A DNA stretch of 64,000 nucleotides, from positions 3,642 to 67,641 of the forward strand of contig JAEWAX010000066.1 in the NCBI GenBank assembly GCA_023391425.1. The letters run 5' to 3'. This document shows, piece after piece, positions 1 through 9,603 of the stretch (the stretch's first letter is position 1; every line of letters starts with the position of its first letter). Under the pieces are notes generated by a model that was given only the letters and a program-made list of their open reading frames with translations, had not been told where the DNA came from and did no database searches. The DNA is from Bacillota bacterium (GTDB lineage Bacteria > Bacillota > Clostridia > Acetivibrionales > DSM-1351). A program made the translations under genes and the position numbers.

Positions 1-1
1 T

Positions 2-1423
2 TACTATGATGGAGACCTCGTAGATGCCGTAATGAAGGTAATTGACGAGATAGAGGGTTCATATGCTTTAGGCGTTATGTGCAAGGATGAAGACGATATG
101 TTTGTATGTGCGAGAAAGGATAGCCCTTTAATAATCGGTATAGGCGATGGCGAAAATTTCATCGCATCTGATATTCCTGCAATTCTAGAATATACTAGAG
201 ATATTTATATTCTCGAAGACAAAGAAGTAGCTGTACTGACTAGGGATGATGTAAAGGTATTTAATAGCCTTGGAGCACCAGTTAATAAAGAGGTATTTAA
301 AGTAAACTGGGATGTTGAGGCAGCTGAAAAGGGCGGTTATGAACATTTCATGATGAAAGAAATGTATGAGGAGCCAAAGGTTATTAGAGATACTCTAAAT
401 CCTAGAATAAAAAATGGTGAGCTAGTACTTGATAGCATTAATATAACAAAAGAAGACATTATGAAGTTAGAGAAAATATATATAGTAGCATGTGGAACAG
501 CTTACCATGCTGGTGTTGTTGGAAAATATATTATTGAAAAGCTTTGTAGAATACCTGTTGAGGTGGATGTTGCATCAGAATTCAGATATCGTGACCCATT
601 AATCAGCGACAAGAATCTGACTATAATTATCAGTCAATCTGGTGAAACACTTGATACCTTATTTGCACTTCGAGAGGCTAAAAAGAGCGGATCTAGAATA
701 CTTTCAATAGTTAATGTTGTGGGCAGTTCAATTGCGCGTGATTCTGATGATGTGCTCTATACCTGGGCTGGGCCTGAAATTGCAGTTGCATCCACCAAGG
801 CATACAACACTCAGCTAACTGCTTTGTACTTGGTTGCACTTGACCTCGGACTCAAAAAAGGAACCATTAGCAAGGCTGAAGCTGATAATGTAATTGCTTC
901 ACTCAAGAAAATTCCTGCAGGAATAGAAGGAATTTTAAAAAACAAAGAAGACATTCAGAAATTCGCTCATAATCATTATAATGCAAAAAGTATTTTCTTT
1001 ATTGGGAGGAGCCTTGACTATGCACTATCAATGGAGGGCTCACTGAAGCTGAAGGAAATCTCGTATATTCACTCAGAGGCATACGCTGGTGGTGAACTAA
1101 AGCACGGAACAATAGCATTAATAGAAAAAGGCACGTTGGTAGTATGCCCAATGACTCAAGACGTTCTCTTTGAGAAAATGGTGAGTAATATAAGAGAAGT
1201 TAAGGCAAGAGGCGCAGTAGTGCTGGCAATAACCCAAGAAAACCACAAGGCTGAGCTCGAGAAAACAGCTGACATGGTTCTAACAATACCAGATGTAGAC
1301 TCATTAACAGCACCTATAGCAGCAGTAACACCATTACAGCTATTCGCTTACTATATGGCACTTGAAAAAGGCTGTGACGTGGATAAACCAAGAAACTTGG
1401 CAAAGAGTGTTACCGTGGAATAG
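2..1423 (+). CDS. glmS: Glutamine-fructose-6-phosphate aminotransferase, 3' part (GlmS)
   Basis: GlmS makes glucosamine-6-phosphate from fructose-6-phosphate and glutamine, the first step towards UDP-GlcNAc in the cytosol. The window opens inside the gene: the frame is open from base 2, so the ATG at 32 is internal. About 473 of the usual ~608 residues are present. Visible are the end of the glutaminase domain (GSYALGV), the first SIS domain (CGTAYHAG, SQSGETLDTL), the STKAYNTQ segment, the second SIS domain and the conserved C-terminal tail DKPRNLAKSVTVE. That 3' coding end is the sequence TnsD binds in known Tn7 elements, and a Tn7-like element begins 26 bp after the stop. The product is not altered by the insertion. 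Confidence 0.98.
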   Translation, partial: YYDGDLVDAVMKVIDEIEGSYALGVMCKDEDDMFVCARKDSPLIIGIGDGENFIASDIPAILEYTRDIYILEDKEVAVLTRDDVKVFNSLGAPVNKEVFKVNWDVEAAEKGGYEHFMMKEMYEEPKVIRDTLNPRIKNGELVLDSINITKEDIMKLEKIYIVACGTAYHAGVVGKYIIEKLCRIPVEVDVASEFRYRDPLISDKNLTIIISQSGETLDTLFALREAKKSGSRILSIVNVVGSSIARDSDDVLYTWAGPEIAVASTKAYNTQLTALYLVALDLGLKKGTISKAEADNVIASLKKIPAGIEGILKNKEDIQKFAHNHYNAKSIFFIGRSLDYALSMEGSLKLKEISYIHSEAYAGGELKHGTIALIEKGTLVVCPMTQDVLFEKMVSNIREVKARGAVVLAITQENHKAELEKTADMVLTIPDVDSLTAPIAAVTPLQLFAYYMALEKGCDVDKPRNLAKSVTVE

Positions 1424-1444
1424 GGGGATTTGTAATAAAGATAA

Positions 1445-1449
1445 AGATG
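1445..1449. repeat. Target-site duplication, left copy (AGATG)
   Basis: AGATG here is repeated exactly at 22936-22940, immediately outside the two transposon tips. Five-base duplications are what Tn7 family transposases make. The middle base is 24 bp after the last base of the glmS stop codon, essentially the Tn7 insertion point in other bacteria. Confidence 0.93.
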
Positions 1450-1517
1450 TGTTCCTATGTAATTAAGTTGGTAAGTTTGTAATTAAGTCTGTAAGTTTTA
1501 ATTAAGTGTGTAAGTTT
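1450..1517 (+). repeat. Transposon right-type end: 8-bp tip plus three abutting TnsB-type sites
   Basis: The tip TGTTCCTA (1450-1457) is followed by three ~20-bp direct repeats at 1458-1477, 1478-1497 and 1498-1517, each containing AATTAAGT and ending in GTAAGTT. Close packing of sites next to glmS matches the R end of Tn7. Binding by the encoded TnsB is inferred. Confidence 0.9.
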
Positions 1518-1561
1518 CAATTTTATAAAAATGTATAATTATGCAATATATAAGTATTTTC

Positions 1562-1615
1562 AAGCCATGTATTTTAGTATCGAAAAAGGTACTGAGAAAT
1601 ATGGCTTTATTTTTT
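1562..1615 (+). terminator. Rho-independent terminator just inside the transposon end
   Basis: AAGCCAT (1562-1568) pairs with ATGGCTT (1601-1607), extended by TATTT/AAATA and AGTATC/GGTACT, with a loop near 1582-1587 and a TTTATTTTTT run. It would stop glmS read-through before the cargo genes. Confidence 0.8.
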
Positions 1616-1726
1616 ATATAATCTATTTTTATTACAATATTTTATAATGTATGGTAAAATATGAACAAATGGATTAAAGTGTAATTATAGCTATAATGGA
1701 AAGTTTGGGGGTCGTGAAAGAAGCAT

Positions 1727-2776
1727 ATGATAAAGCCAATCGTAATTAGTTCAAAAGAAATATCAATTATGAAACCTACTACAAATGCTGACTATAATAG
1801 TAAGACTATTCTAACTAATTCTGTTTGGGAATATGTTGAACTATGGTTAAAAAGGCATAGTGGAGTTGATGTAGAAAATGCTCTTTTTTATTGGCAACAG
1901 GCAAAATATTTCTTTGATGCCTCTCAAAATCTACCAATGAACTCAAAACCGCTCACTTCTTACTACTGCTGTTTAAATGCTTCCAAAGCATTATTGAGCA
2001 TTAATGGAGTATCTTTAGAAAACATATCGCATGGAATAACACAAAATAGGTATAACCAAAGCAGTAGCTCACTTGAATATACAAAAGTAATTTTTTTGGG
2101 TTCAGGTGTTCTGAATGAGTTATCTAAATATTTTACGGAAGATGTTAATAGAACAGAATATTTTGTCAAAGATTTATTTTATAATATACCATGTATACAT
2201 AGGGCGTTTTGTGTTACATTTTCTAATTCACCAGAGTTGTTTATACCAATTAAAAATGTTAAATTCGTTCGTAATGATCAGACATCAGATTCATGGGTAC
2301 AATTTGAGGTTGATAATAGATATGCAAATGGAACTGCATTAAGGTGTATTCCTTCACAGTATAAAAGAGATACTGGAATTAAAAATGCATATATCGTAAG
2401 AAGAGAAAATGCACGTTTCAAGTGGGATATACATACAAAACTCAATATCCGTTTAGAAAACCTAAATCAGTATCACCAAAAGATTCGTAAAGAAATACAT
2501 TACATTTATGGAGATGCAAAGCTTTGGTATATTAAGAAAGATATTTCCACAAATTCACATATAATAAAACGCAATTCTATTACACTTATATATGCACTTA
2601 TGCATTGGTTAAGTGAATTAGTAAGATATAACCCAAGATTATTCGATGGATATATGAAAACAAACCAAAACTGGTTAATAAATGAATTTATTGAGAATGC
2701 TTTATATCAATTTATAGATGAGATAAGTTGTGAAATTACAAAAAAAGATATAATGACTTCGGGATATAGAAAGTAG
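1727..2776 (+). CDS. YaaC-like protein
   Basis: 349 aa. The segment from about residue 55 to 105 (NALFYWQQAKYFFDAS, then SKPLTSYYCCLNASKALL) resembles the YaaC family, helical proteins of unknown biochemical role that often occur in accessory regions beside defence-like genes. No signal peptide, membrane segment or catalytic motif is recognisable. The upstream sequence GGGGGTCGTGAAAGAAGC gives a modest ribosome binding site. It is the first cargo gene inside the glmS-proximal end, followed after 139 bp by a DUF3644 gene on the same strand. Low GC like the other cargo. Family assignment is from memory of the motif; function is unknown. Confidence 0.65.
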   Translation: MIKPIVISSKEISIMKPTTNADYNSKTILTNSVWEYVELWLKRHSGVDVENALFYWQQAKYFFDASQNLPMNSKPLTSYYCCLNASKALLSINGVSLENISHGITQNRYNQSSSSLEYTKVIFLGSGVLNELSKYFTEDVNRTEYFVKDLFYNIPCIHRAFCVTFSNSPELFIPIKNVKFVRNDQTSDSWVQFEVDNRYANGTALRCIPSQYKRDTGIKNAYIVRRENARFKWDIHTKLNIRLENLNQYHQKIRKEIHYIYGDAKLWYIKKDISTNSHIIKRNSITLIYALMHWLSELVRYNPRLFDGYMKTNQNWLINEFIENALYQFIDEISCEITKKDIMTSGYRK

Positions 2777-2915
2777 TAGGATTTACCACTTTCAGCTTTT
2801 AAATATTAAAGATATATAAGTTTTTTAATATTAATTTTAAATTCGATGTTAATTAAGCACAGCATTCAAATTAAGCTATTAATACGAATTTTGGATTTCA
2901 AAGGAAGTAATGATT

Positions 2916-4103
2916 ATGAAGAAAATGGAATTGTTAGTTAAATCGAGAGAAGCAATGATGTCTGCAGTACAGATATATAACAATCCGCAAATTACATTTA
3001 AATCAGAAACATTTATATCTTTGGCTGTAATTTCATGGACATATTTATTACATGCTTATTATGCTAACAATAATGTAGATTGCAGATACTTTCACAAAAA
3101 TGGTAAGAAGAAAAGTTATGATCGTACAAAATATGGTGCCTATAAACATTGGGAATTAGATCGTTGTTTAGACGATAAAAAATCACCCATAGATCAGGAG
3201 ACAACTAAGAATCTAAAATTTTTAATTGGGATAAGACATGAAATAGAACATCAAATGACAAAAAAGATAGATGAATCAATAAGTGCTAAAATACAAGCTT
3301 GTTCTATTAACTATAATTACTATATTAAAAAGTTAATTGGATATGAATATGGAGTAGATGAGCAGTTAGGAGTTGCTATTCAATTCTCACCAATTGAGCC
3401 AAATCAAAAAAAACAATTATTTCATAATGAAAAATTAGCAGATAATATTAAAAATTTTATTTCAGAATTTGAAGAATCATTATCAGATGATGAAATAAGA
3501 AATCCACAATATGCTTATAGAGTTTTATTTACAAGGTTAAATGCTAATAGAAAAGGACAGGCAGATCAAGTTATAGAATTCATACCTGCAGGTACCGAGG
3601 GAGCAGAACAATTAAACAAAGCATATACACTTATTAAGGAAACCGAAAAAAAGAAATATTTATCTAAAGAAATAGTTCAGATAATGAAGGACAGAGGCTA
3701 TACTTGGTTTAATGTACAGAATATGACGAATTACTGGAAGAAAGAATTTATAAGTAGAGATCAATATGGAATACAAATAACTGCTTCTCAATGGATGTGG
3801 TATGAAAATTGGATTCCTGTAATGGAAGAATATTGCAAAAAAATAACTGAAATAGATTGTAATAGCGAAAAAGGATATTATGCCAAAGATATCGTTGAAC
3901 TGATGAACAAAAAAGGGTATACAAAGTTTAGTACTTATTGGTTTGCATATTTATGGAAAATCAATATGAATATTGATAGGGATCATACTCAATATGGATA
4001 TTACGACAGACATAAGAGATACGTTTGGAGAAAGGAATGGGTACTAATAGTAGAAAAATATTGCGAAAAGAATGCAATTAAATTTGGAAGGTATAATTTT
4101 TAG
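2916..4103 (+). CDS. DUF3644 protein with HEPN-type motif and two C-terminal repeats
   Basis: 395 aa from ATG 2916, preferred over ATG 2910 because AAGGAAG lies 8 bp upstream. The N-terminal ~200 residues match the DUF3644 pattern (ETFISLAVISWTYLLHAYY, KHWELDRCLD, LKFLIGIRHEIEHQM). Residues R107 and H112 form an R-x4-H motif, the RNase signature of HEPN proteins. The C-terminus holds two related ~60-residue units (KEIVQIMKDRGYTWFN and KDIVELMNKKGYTKFS), each ending in a W-rich stretch and VMEEYCKK or IVEKYCEK, which could bind nucleic acid. HEPN RNases are common effectors in abortive infection and toxin systems. A defence role is inferred from motif and cargo location. Confidence 0.7.
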   Translation: MKKMELLVKSREAMMSAVQIYNNPQITFKSETFISLAVISWTYLLHAYYANNNVDCRYFHKNGKKKSYDRTKYGAYKHWELDRCLDDKKSPIDQETTKNLKFLIGIRHEIEHQMTKKIDESISAKIQACSINYNYYIKKLIGYEYGVDEQLGVAIQFSPIEPNQKKQLFHNEKLADNIKNFISEFEESLSDDEIRNPQYAYRVLFTRLNANRKGQADQVIEFIPAGTEGAEQLNKAYTLIKETEKKKYLSKEIVQIMKDRGYTWFNVQNMTNYWKKEFISRDQYGIQITASQWMWYENWIPVMEEYCKKITEIDCNSEKGYYAKDIVELMNKKGYTKFSTYWFAYLWKINMNIDRDHTQYGYYDRHKRYVWRKEWVLIVEKYCEKNAIKFGRYNF

Positions 4104-4165
4104 AACTAACTTCCCATTGTGTTTAAACAGGACAAGCGTATAGTAGCAATTATGGGAGGTTTAGA

Positions 4166-4240
4166 ATGCTCACAATATTAAAAGAGGCTATGAATTCTAT
4201 GTGCCGCTATGATACTCAATTGTACATTATAGCCAAGTGA
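4166..4240 (+). CDS. Possible 24-aa leader peptide ahead of the helicase gene
   Basis: A short frame (begins MLTILKEAMNSMCRY) has a good ribosome binding site, GGGAGG at 4154-4159, seven bases before its ATG, and ends 38 bp before the helicase start. No homology is recognised. It may be a translated leader, a remnant, or chance. Confidence 0.3.
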   Translation: MLTILKEAMNSMCRYDTQLYIIAK

Positions 4241-4278
4241 GTGTTCTGAGATAACTAGTAAGTACAGGGGGCTAAAGC

Positions 4279-6993
4279 ATGTTGAGAATAGATAAAGCAA
4301 TTCTAGATACCAATGAGGTAATCTGCGATAACATTTCAAGATTTGACTCCTCTGAAAGAGGTCTGCTGAGCCAAAATATACTTGGTCATGTAAGAAATTT
4401 TGTTGAATATGTTGCCATAAAAGCATTCTCTAATGGAGCAGATATCAATCCGAATGATTATGATTTAAATGTTGCCGCGCTGAAAAGCATGCAGGCACGA
4501 GGTGAATTACGCTTTCTTTATAGATTCCATGAGATGCTTCAGAAATCAATCTCCCACTATACGGTAGACAAGGATGGATCGGAGCGGTTAATGCTGAAAT
4601 ATTATGAGCACCTATTAAGGATAAAGCTATATCTCAAGGATACATATAACCTAAAGGTTCTTGAAAATATTCAGGATTTTCCATTAAATACAGATACGGA
4701 ACTTTCAGAATATTATACTAAGATTGCAGAAAAAATCGAAGCTCCCAGCCATCAAAGCAAGCCTGGTCTCTATAATGATCGATACTATGTGCAGAAGGTT
4801 AAGCCGTTCTTTGTGAATCAGAGAATTTATTACGAAGTTACCTTTACTACGGCAAATGCCAAGGCAAGCAAATTCGACCGGGTAATCGCATTCACTAAGC
4901 ATGAAATAACAGATAACTATGCAGTGAAATTTTCTATTCATAATGCCGTAATCCATATTCTCGACAAAAATATGACTATTCAAATTATTGATAACTGGTC
5001 GGTTTCCATTCGCCCCTGTGAGTGGGAGAATCTATCAGAAATTTTCGGTGCGCGAATGAGTATTAGCGCATCCTCCAATGAGTATAAGGAACTTATGAAA
5101 CATCTTACAACCGTAAGAATGTCCTTAACCGAACTGATAGCAAGTGATCAGGGCTATTACGAGTACATAAAGGCTCAAGTAACTGTGCATGCTCAGTCAA
5201 CTAAGATATACGAACTTCTTGATCAATGCCGGGACATTATTAATAACAAATCTGGCACCAATGTTATTCACTATCTGCTCCATAAAATGAATAATAGGGT
5301 TATAAAGTGGCAGTTATGGAATAAACGGTGCGGCGGACTATCCGATCTTTATTTAAGTTATGGCTGTATACCATTTGATCAGATGCCCTATTGCACTTCT
5401 CTACGACAACATAATCCTCGAATTTACGATCTGTTTGAGTCAATATCAGTAGACGAGCGTGAACATGAGCTTTTTGCGAGGTTTATCAAAAATAATACAG
5501 AAATCGAGGGGCAGCTTTTTACACCTAAAAAGGATATTGAAGGATTTGATGATATTGATGGTCTAATTAGAAAATATAATAGTTCACTCTATTATAAACA
5601 TACAGACAGAAGGCTCGAAGTTTATAAGGAACATATCTACATAAAGGGATATGCCGATGATAGTACTGCAATAATTCGGAAATTGCAAGAACTCGCCTTG
5701 TCCGGAGTGTCTCAGTATACGAACTCCGTTGATTCTTGGATATCACGGGAGTCTTATGAAATTGATGACGGAAGTAAAAAAGAGGCGCTGCGCCAGATGT
5801 TCTCCGCTTCACATGTTGCTTTAATATATGGGTCGGCCGGAACCGGTAAATCTACATTAATCAAACACATCTCGAATTTCTGGGCGGACAAGAAAAAGGT
5901 ATATCTGGCAAATACGCATCCTGCGGTAGATAATATGCGGAGAAAAGTTACCGCAGGAAACAGCAGTTATAATACGATAGCAAAGTTCCTGTCTAAGAAG
6001 AACTTCGATACAGACTGTGACATTCTTTTTATTGATGAGTGCAGCACAGTAAGCAATACTGATATGCGAAAAATATTAGATAAAGCAAATTTCAAGTTGA
6101 TTGTTTTAGTCGGCGATATCTTTCAGATTGAATCTATCTACTTTGGAAATTGGTTTAGTATTGCCCAGAAATTTGTGCCAAAATCTTCTGCCTTTGAACT
6201 GACTCATCCCTATCGAACCACTAATAATGATCTCCTTACGGTCTGGGATCGTGTACGCAATGTCGATGATGCGATTCTGGAGCCACTAGTAAAAAACGAG
6301 TTTACTACTAAACTTGACGAATCAATATTTGAGCGTGCCGAGGAAGACGAGATTATTCTTTGTCTCAACTATGATGGACTATATGGAATCAATAATATCA
6401 ATCGCTTTCTTCAGAATAGTAATCCAAATGATGGCATTCTTTGGGGCATTAATATTTATAAAATTGACGATCCAATATTGTTTAACGAGTCAAATATATT
6501 TTCGCCACTCATACACAATAACTCTAAGGGGAGAATTGTTGGTATCCGACCTGAGGACCAACAGATATGGTTTGATATAGAGCTCGACGAGTCCATTAAC
6601 GAGATAGATGCATATAACTATGATTTCGAACTTGTTGGTGAGTCAGATACTGGCGATTCCATTATTTCTTTTAGTATTAACAAGTACCGTAGCACAGACG
6701 AGGATGACGATGATAACGATTCAACTGTAGTCCCATTTCAGGTAGCCTATGCCGTTTCAATTCATAAAGCGCAAGGTTTGGAATATGACTCGGTGAAAAT
6801 CGTTATTACGAATGAGACCGAGGAACGTATTACTCATAATATCTTCTATACGGCAATTACACGTGCAAAAGAAAAACTGAAAATATATTGGAGTCCCGAG
6901 ACTGAAAATGCTATCCTTAAACGATTAAAAGTGAAGAATTCAAATAGTGATGCTTATTTATTGGCACAGCTTTCTTCGCTTACAATGACGTAA
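4279..6993 (+). CDS. Large superfamily 1 (RecD/UvrD-like) helicase with long N-terminal extension
   Basis: 904 aa. Residues 1-500 are a helical region of no recognised family. Residues ~510-900 form an SF1 helicase: Walker A GSAGTGKS with K524, Walker B ILFIDECS with D586 and E587, GDIFQIES (motif III), LTHPYRTTN (motif IV), VSIHKAQGLEYDSV near 830 (motif V) and FYTAITRAKEKL near 862 (motif VI). It probably uses ATP to move on DNA or RNA. Start: CAGGGGG precedes ATG 4279. It follows the YaaC and DUF3644 genes on the same strand. The gene is somewhat less AT-rich than its neighbours, suggesting a separate acquisition. Similar SF1 helicases with unknown N-termini occur in phage-defence loci; the target here is unknown. 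Confidence 0.8.
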   Translation: MLRIDKAILDTNEVICDNISRFDSSERGLLSQNILGHVRNFVEYVAIKAFSNGADINPNDYDLNVAALKSMQARGELRFLYRFHEMLQKSISHYTVDKDGSERLMLKYYEHLLRIKLYLKDTYNLKVLENIQDFPLNTDTELSEYYTKIAEKIEAPSHQSKPGLYNDRYYVQKVKPFFVNQRIYYEVTFTTANAKASKFDRVIAFTKHEITDNYAVKFSIHNAVIHILDKNMTIQIIDNWSVSIRPCEWENLSEIFGARMSISASSNEYKELMKHLTTVRMSLTELIASDQGYYEYIKAQVTVHAQSTKIYELLDQCRDIINNKSGTNVIHYLLHKMNNRVIKWQLWNKRCGGLSDLYLSYGCIPFDQMPYCTSLRQHNPRIYDLFESISVDEREHELFARFIKNNTEIEGQLFTPKKDIEGFDDIDGLIRKYNSSLYYKHTDRRLEVYKEHIYIKGYADDSTAIIRKLQELALSGVSQYTNSVDSWISRESYEIDDGSKKEALRQMFSASHVALIYGSAGTGKSTLIKHISNFWADKKKVYLANTHPAVDNMRRKVTAGNSSYNTIAKFLSKKNFDTDCDILFIDECSTVSNTDMRKILDKANFKLIVLVGDIFQIESIYFGNWFSIAQKFVPKSSAFELTHPYRTTNNDLLTVWDRVRNVDDAILEPLVKNEFTTKLDESIFERAEEDEIILCLNYDGLYGINNINRFLQNSNPNDGILWGINIYKIDDPILFNESNIFSPLIHNNSKGRIVGIRPEDQQIWFDIELDESINEIDAYNYDFELVGESDTGDSIISFSINKYRSTDEDDDDNDSTVVPFQVAYAVSIHKAQGLEYDSVKIVITNETEERITHNIFYTAITRAKEKLKIYWSPETENAILKRLKVKNSNSDAYLLAQLSSLTMT

Positions 6994-7033
6994 TCATATA
7001 CAGCATAGAAAACAATACCCAGGAGGAGTACCT

Positions 7034-7197
7034 ATGCCTGTTTTTGAAGATTTTGATTTAATCATGGAGTATGCCCACTTTTGAAATTGGGCACCGGACT
7101 GGAACGTTGTAAAAGAAGTATATAGAAGAATCCCAAATTCAAACAAACTCCTTTCGCATATACATATTTAGAAGAAATGATTAAACAACTATGGTAA
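7034..7197 (+). pseudogene. Decayed small gene after the helicase
   Basis: An AGGAGG site at 7021-7026 precedes ATG 7034, giving MPVFEDFDLIMEYAHF and then TGA (7082-7084). The same frame continues after the TGA as NWAPDWNVVKEVYRR. After a further frame change it reads TPFAYTYLEEMIKQLW and stops at 7197. The parts look like a single ~55-aa gene broken by a stop and a frameshift. The family is not recognised. The remaining ~295 bp up to the next gene show no feature. Confidence 0.45.
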
Positions 7198-7492
7198 GGA
7201 CACATAACTTCAGATTAGGCGAATAATGCGTATTTGGATGAATATGTTTAACTGTCATGTTAAGTTTATTTTCTTGCAACCAAAGTCCAAGATAACATAG
7301 TAAATAAAATGGTATATCAAGTTTCCCGAGAAAGAGGATTCTTGGCATGCAATTCTTTAGATATATTGAGAGTAAGGCGACGGTTTATACTATGTGCTCT
7401 ATATCTACCTGTTTTATGATATCATGTTAAATGTCTTTAAATAAATTTCTGATAATTTATCATAAATAAGAAATATTATTATTTTTGATCTT

Positions 7493-9376
7493 TTAATTAT
7501 ATTTACTTATTTCACTGTGTATAAATTGAATCAACTCTTTAGAAAGTTTAGTTTGATTTAATCCTGCCTTTGCAACAACTCTATGATACTTTAATTTCTC
7601 ATTTTGAGAATACAATTTTTGTATAGTTAGAATTACTCTATACTTTTGAAATTCGATAACTGATTCTATGTTAGAATCAATTAATTTACATGTCCTTGGT
7701 AATAAATGAGGATTTAATGAATTCGATCTTAAGCCAAGGGCTCTACAAATAAGCGATTTGGTTAAACGTTTCCTTAAATTATTATTTTTAATTATATTGA
7801 TTAACTCATTTACTTTTTCATATAATTCATTATCTCTCTTAATCCAGTCAATAAATTTGGGATTTGTCTTATACGGTTTATTATAAATGTCAGGTTTAGG
7901 TTGCATTTCTTTTATCCATAATGGATTGTGGTTTAAAAGCCATGATACTTGCTTTTCACAGTTCTTTTTCAGCTCACTACGAGTGCAGCGAGGATGATCA
8001 GTTAAATAGATTAAAATTTTGTTTTTATATTCTTGCTCTATTTCTGCATTATTTCTTTTTTTAACTTCAACTTTAGCATTTGTGGTAAGTAGGTCTATAA
8101 TGCCAAGTTCTTTTGCATATGATCGGATAGTTTTGCTATCACACTCCATAAGTCTGCCTAATTCACGCATTGATGTTATCCCAGATAAAATATGATTTTT
8201 TAAGTTGTATTCCCATATATCTCCATATTCTCTTACTTGTTTTTTTACATATTTATCATTAGCATCTTTATCTGGTCCGCTTCTAGAATAAATATATCCA
8301 CAGTCACATTTAAATATTCCTATAGGTTTTAGATATGAGCTACGTCTAGAAATTGTACAGTCTGTTATTACTAATTCCTTATAATGTGTTACTACAGGAT
8401 TTAAGCATGGCCATGGACCTACCCCAAATGGATTATAATGTCTTTCAAAGTTTTGTATAAAATTAAGTACGTTTTTTGCTAAAAATTCTATAAGCAATAT
8501 ATGTCTTAAGGGGTGAATTATTCCTTTATAACTATCCTTTGCTATGTTTTTAAACCAATCTGTTGTTATATTTATATTGGAATCTAGTAAATTTAAAAAG
8601 TCTTCTGAATGAAATGCAGTTATTTTTTGTATGAGCTCAGATTGATGAATTTTTTTTGAAAGACTAGATAGCCCCATAGTGTATAATGCAGTATTATATT
8701 TGTCTTTAAAGTAATAAACATCTAAATCATTAATATTATTATTAAAAAAATATTCTATATCTCTAGATAGCTGCAACAATTTAGGTTTCAATCTACGTGG
8801 GTATTGAGAATTTGTATTAGATTTTATACTTGAGCCAGAAAGATAATCTTCGATATCGATGTAACTATCATAAACTGAAGTATTCATTATTTGTATATCG
8901 TAAAGGTATTTCTGATGTTTTGTACAAATAAAATAGCCAGGAACTTGATGAATTCTGTGTATGTAAGCTTCTCCATAGTACATTCTATCTTCATCTATAC
9001 AAGATGGACATATTTTTATGCCACCATTTTTACATATTGAGCCCGCGGTATTCCCTAGTTTTAATTGTACTAATCCTGGATTGCCACTCTTCATACATTC
9101 TTCTATTTCAATACAAACTTTTGAAGTCAAAAATGGTTTATATATAGGGAATATAGTATGATTATTTATAAAAAATTTTGGTGTATATTCATCATGAAAG
9201 AAATTACTGCAAAAGTAATTTAAATTACTAGCAAAATTATTTGCTTTTATATAAGTGGTATTTAATAGTTCTTTTAGACTTTGTGATATTAAAGAATTTC
9301 CACTATACTTATGAAAGCGCGAAATATAACTATAAAATATTTCATCCGGATATATAGAGGGATATGTATAAAACAC
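7493..9376 (-). CDS. tnsD: TnsD/TniQ-family target-selection protein, divergent copy
   Basis: 627 aa from a GTG start with AAGGAG seven bases upstream. The N-terminus (PDEIFYSYISRFHKYSG) and a TniQ zinc-binding set, C115, C123-x2-C126, H140-R-x-H143, C151-x2-H154, define the TniQ domain. A helix-turn-helix-like segment (SMRELGRLMECDSKTI) lies near residue 395, followed by a long C-terminal region as in TnsD. TnsD binds a chosen chromosomal site and recruits TnsC. This copy is transcribed away from tnsA and is clearly related to the copy at 14240-16087. One copy presumably recognises attTn7 in glmS and the other a second target. Which is which cannot be told from sequence alone. Confidence 0.88.
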   Translation of the reverse strand: MFYTYPSIYPDEIFYSYISRFHKYSGNSLISQSLKELLNTTYIKANNFASNLNYFCSNFFHDEYTPKFFINNHTIFPIYKPFLTSKVCIEIEECMKSGNPGLVQLKLGNTAGSICKNGGIKICPSCIDEDRMYYGEAYIHRIHQVPGYFICTKHQKYLYDIQIMNTSVYDSYIDIEDYLSGSSIKSNTNSQYPRRLKPKLLQLSRDIEYFFNNNINDLDVYYFKDKYNTALYTMGLSSLSKKIHQSELIQKITAFHSEDFLNLLDSNINITTDWFKNIAKDSYKGIIHPLRHILLIEFLAKNVLNFIQNFERHYNPFGVGPWPCLNPVVTHYKELVITDCTISRRSSYLKPIGIFKCDCGYIYSRSGPDKDANDKYVKKQVREYGDIWEYNLKNHILSGITSMRELGRLMECDSKTIRSYAKELGIIDLLTTNAKVEVKKRNNAEIEQEYKNKILIYLTDHPRCTRSELKKNCEKQVSWLLNHNPLWIKEMQPKPDIYNKPYKTNPKFIDWIKRDNELYEKVNELINIIKNNNLRKRLTKSLICRALGLRSNSLNPHLLPRTCKLIDSNIESVIEFQKYRVILTIQKLYSQNEKLKYHRVVAKAGLNQTKLSKELIQFIHSEISKYN

Positions 9377-9400
9377 TTTTATTTCTCCTTTTAATCAAGT

Positions 9401-9433
9401 AAATATTTCTAATAACTTAATTTAGAAATATTT
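9401..9433. promoter_or_regulatory. Inverted repeat between divergent tnsD and tnsA, possible operator
   Basis: AAATATTTCTAA (9401-9412) and its exact reverse complement TTAGAAATATTT (9422-9433) flank a 9-bp spacer. It lies 25 bp upstream of the divergent tnsD start and about 170 bp upstream of tnsA, a suitable place for a regulator that represses both. The AT-rich context makes some chance possible. Confidence 0.4.
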
Positions 9434-9603
9434 ATATTTGTGATAGTATATTATAATAGAAGTTCACATAAAATTCAATTATGTAAATATTAATTATAGA
9501 ATGAAATAAACTAATTTTTATTGGGTACAATTGTAAAGGTATATAATTTACGATTTTAATAGACAAATTCAATGTAAATATATATTCATAAAGGAGAATG
9601 ACC

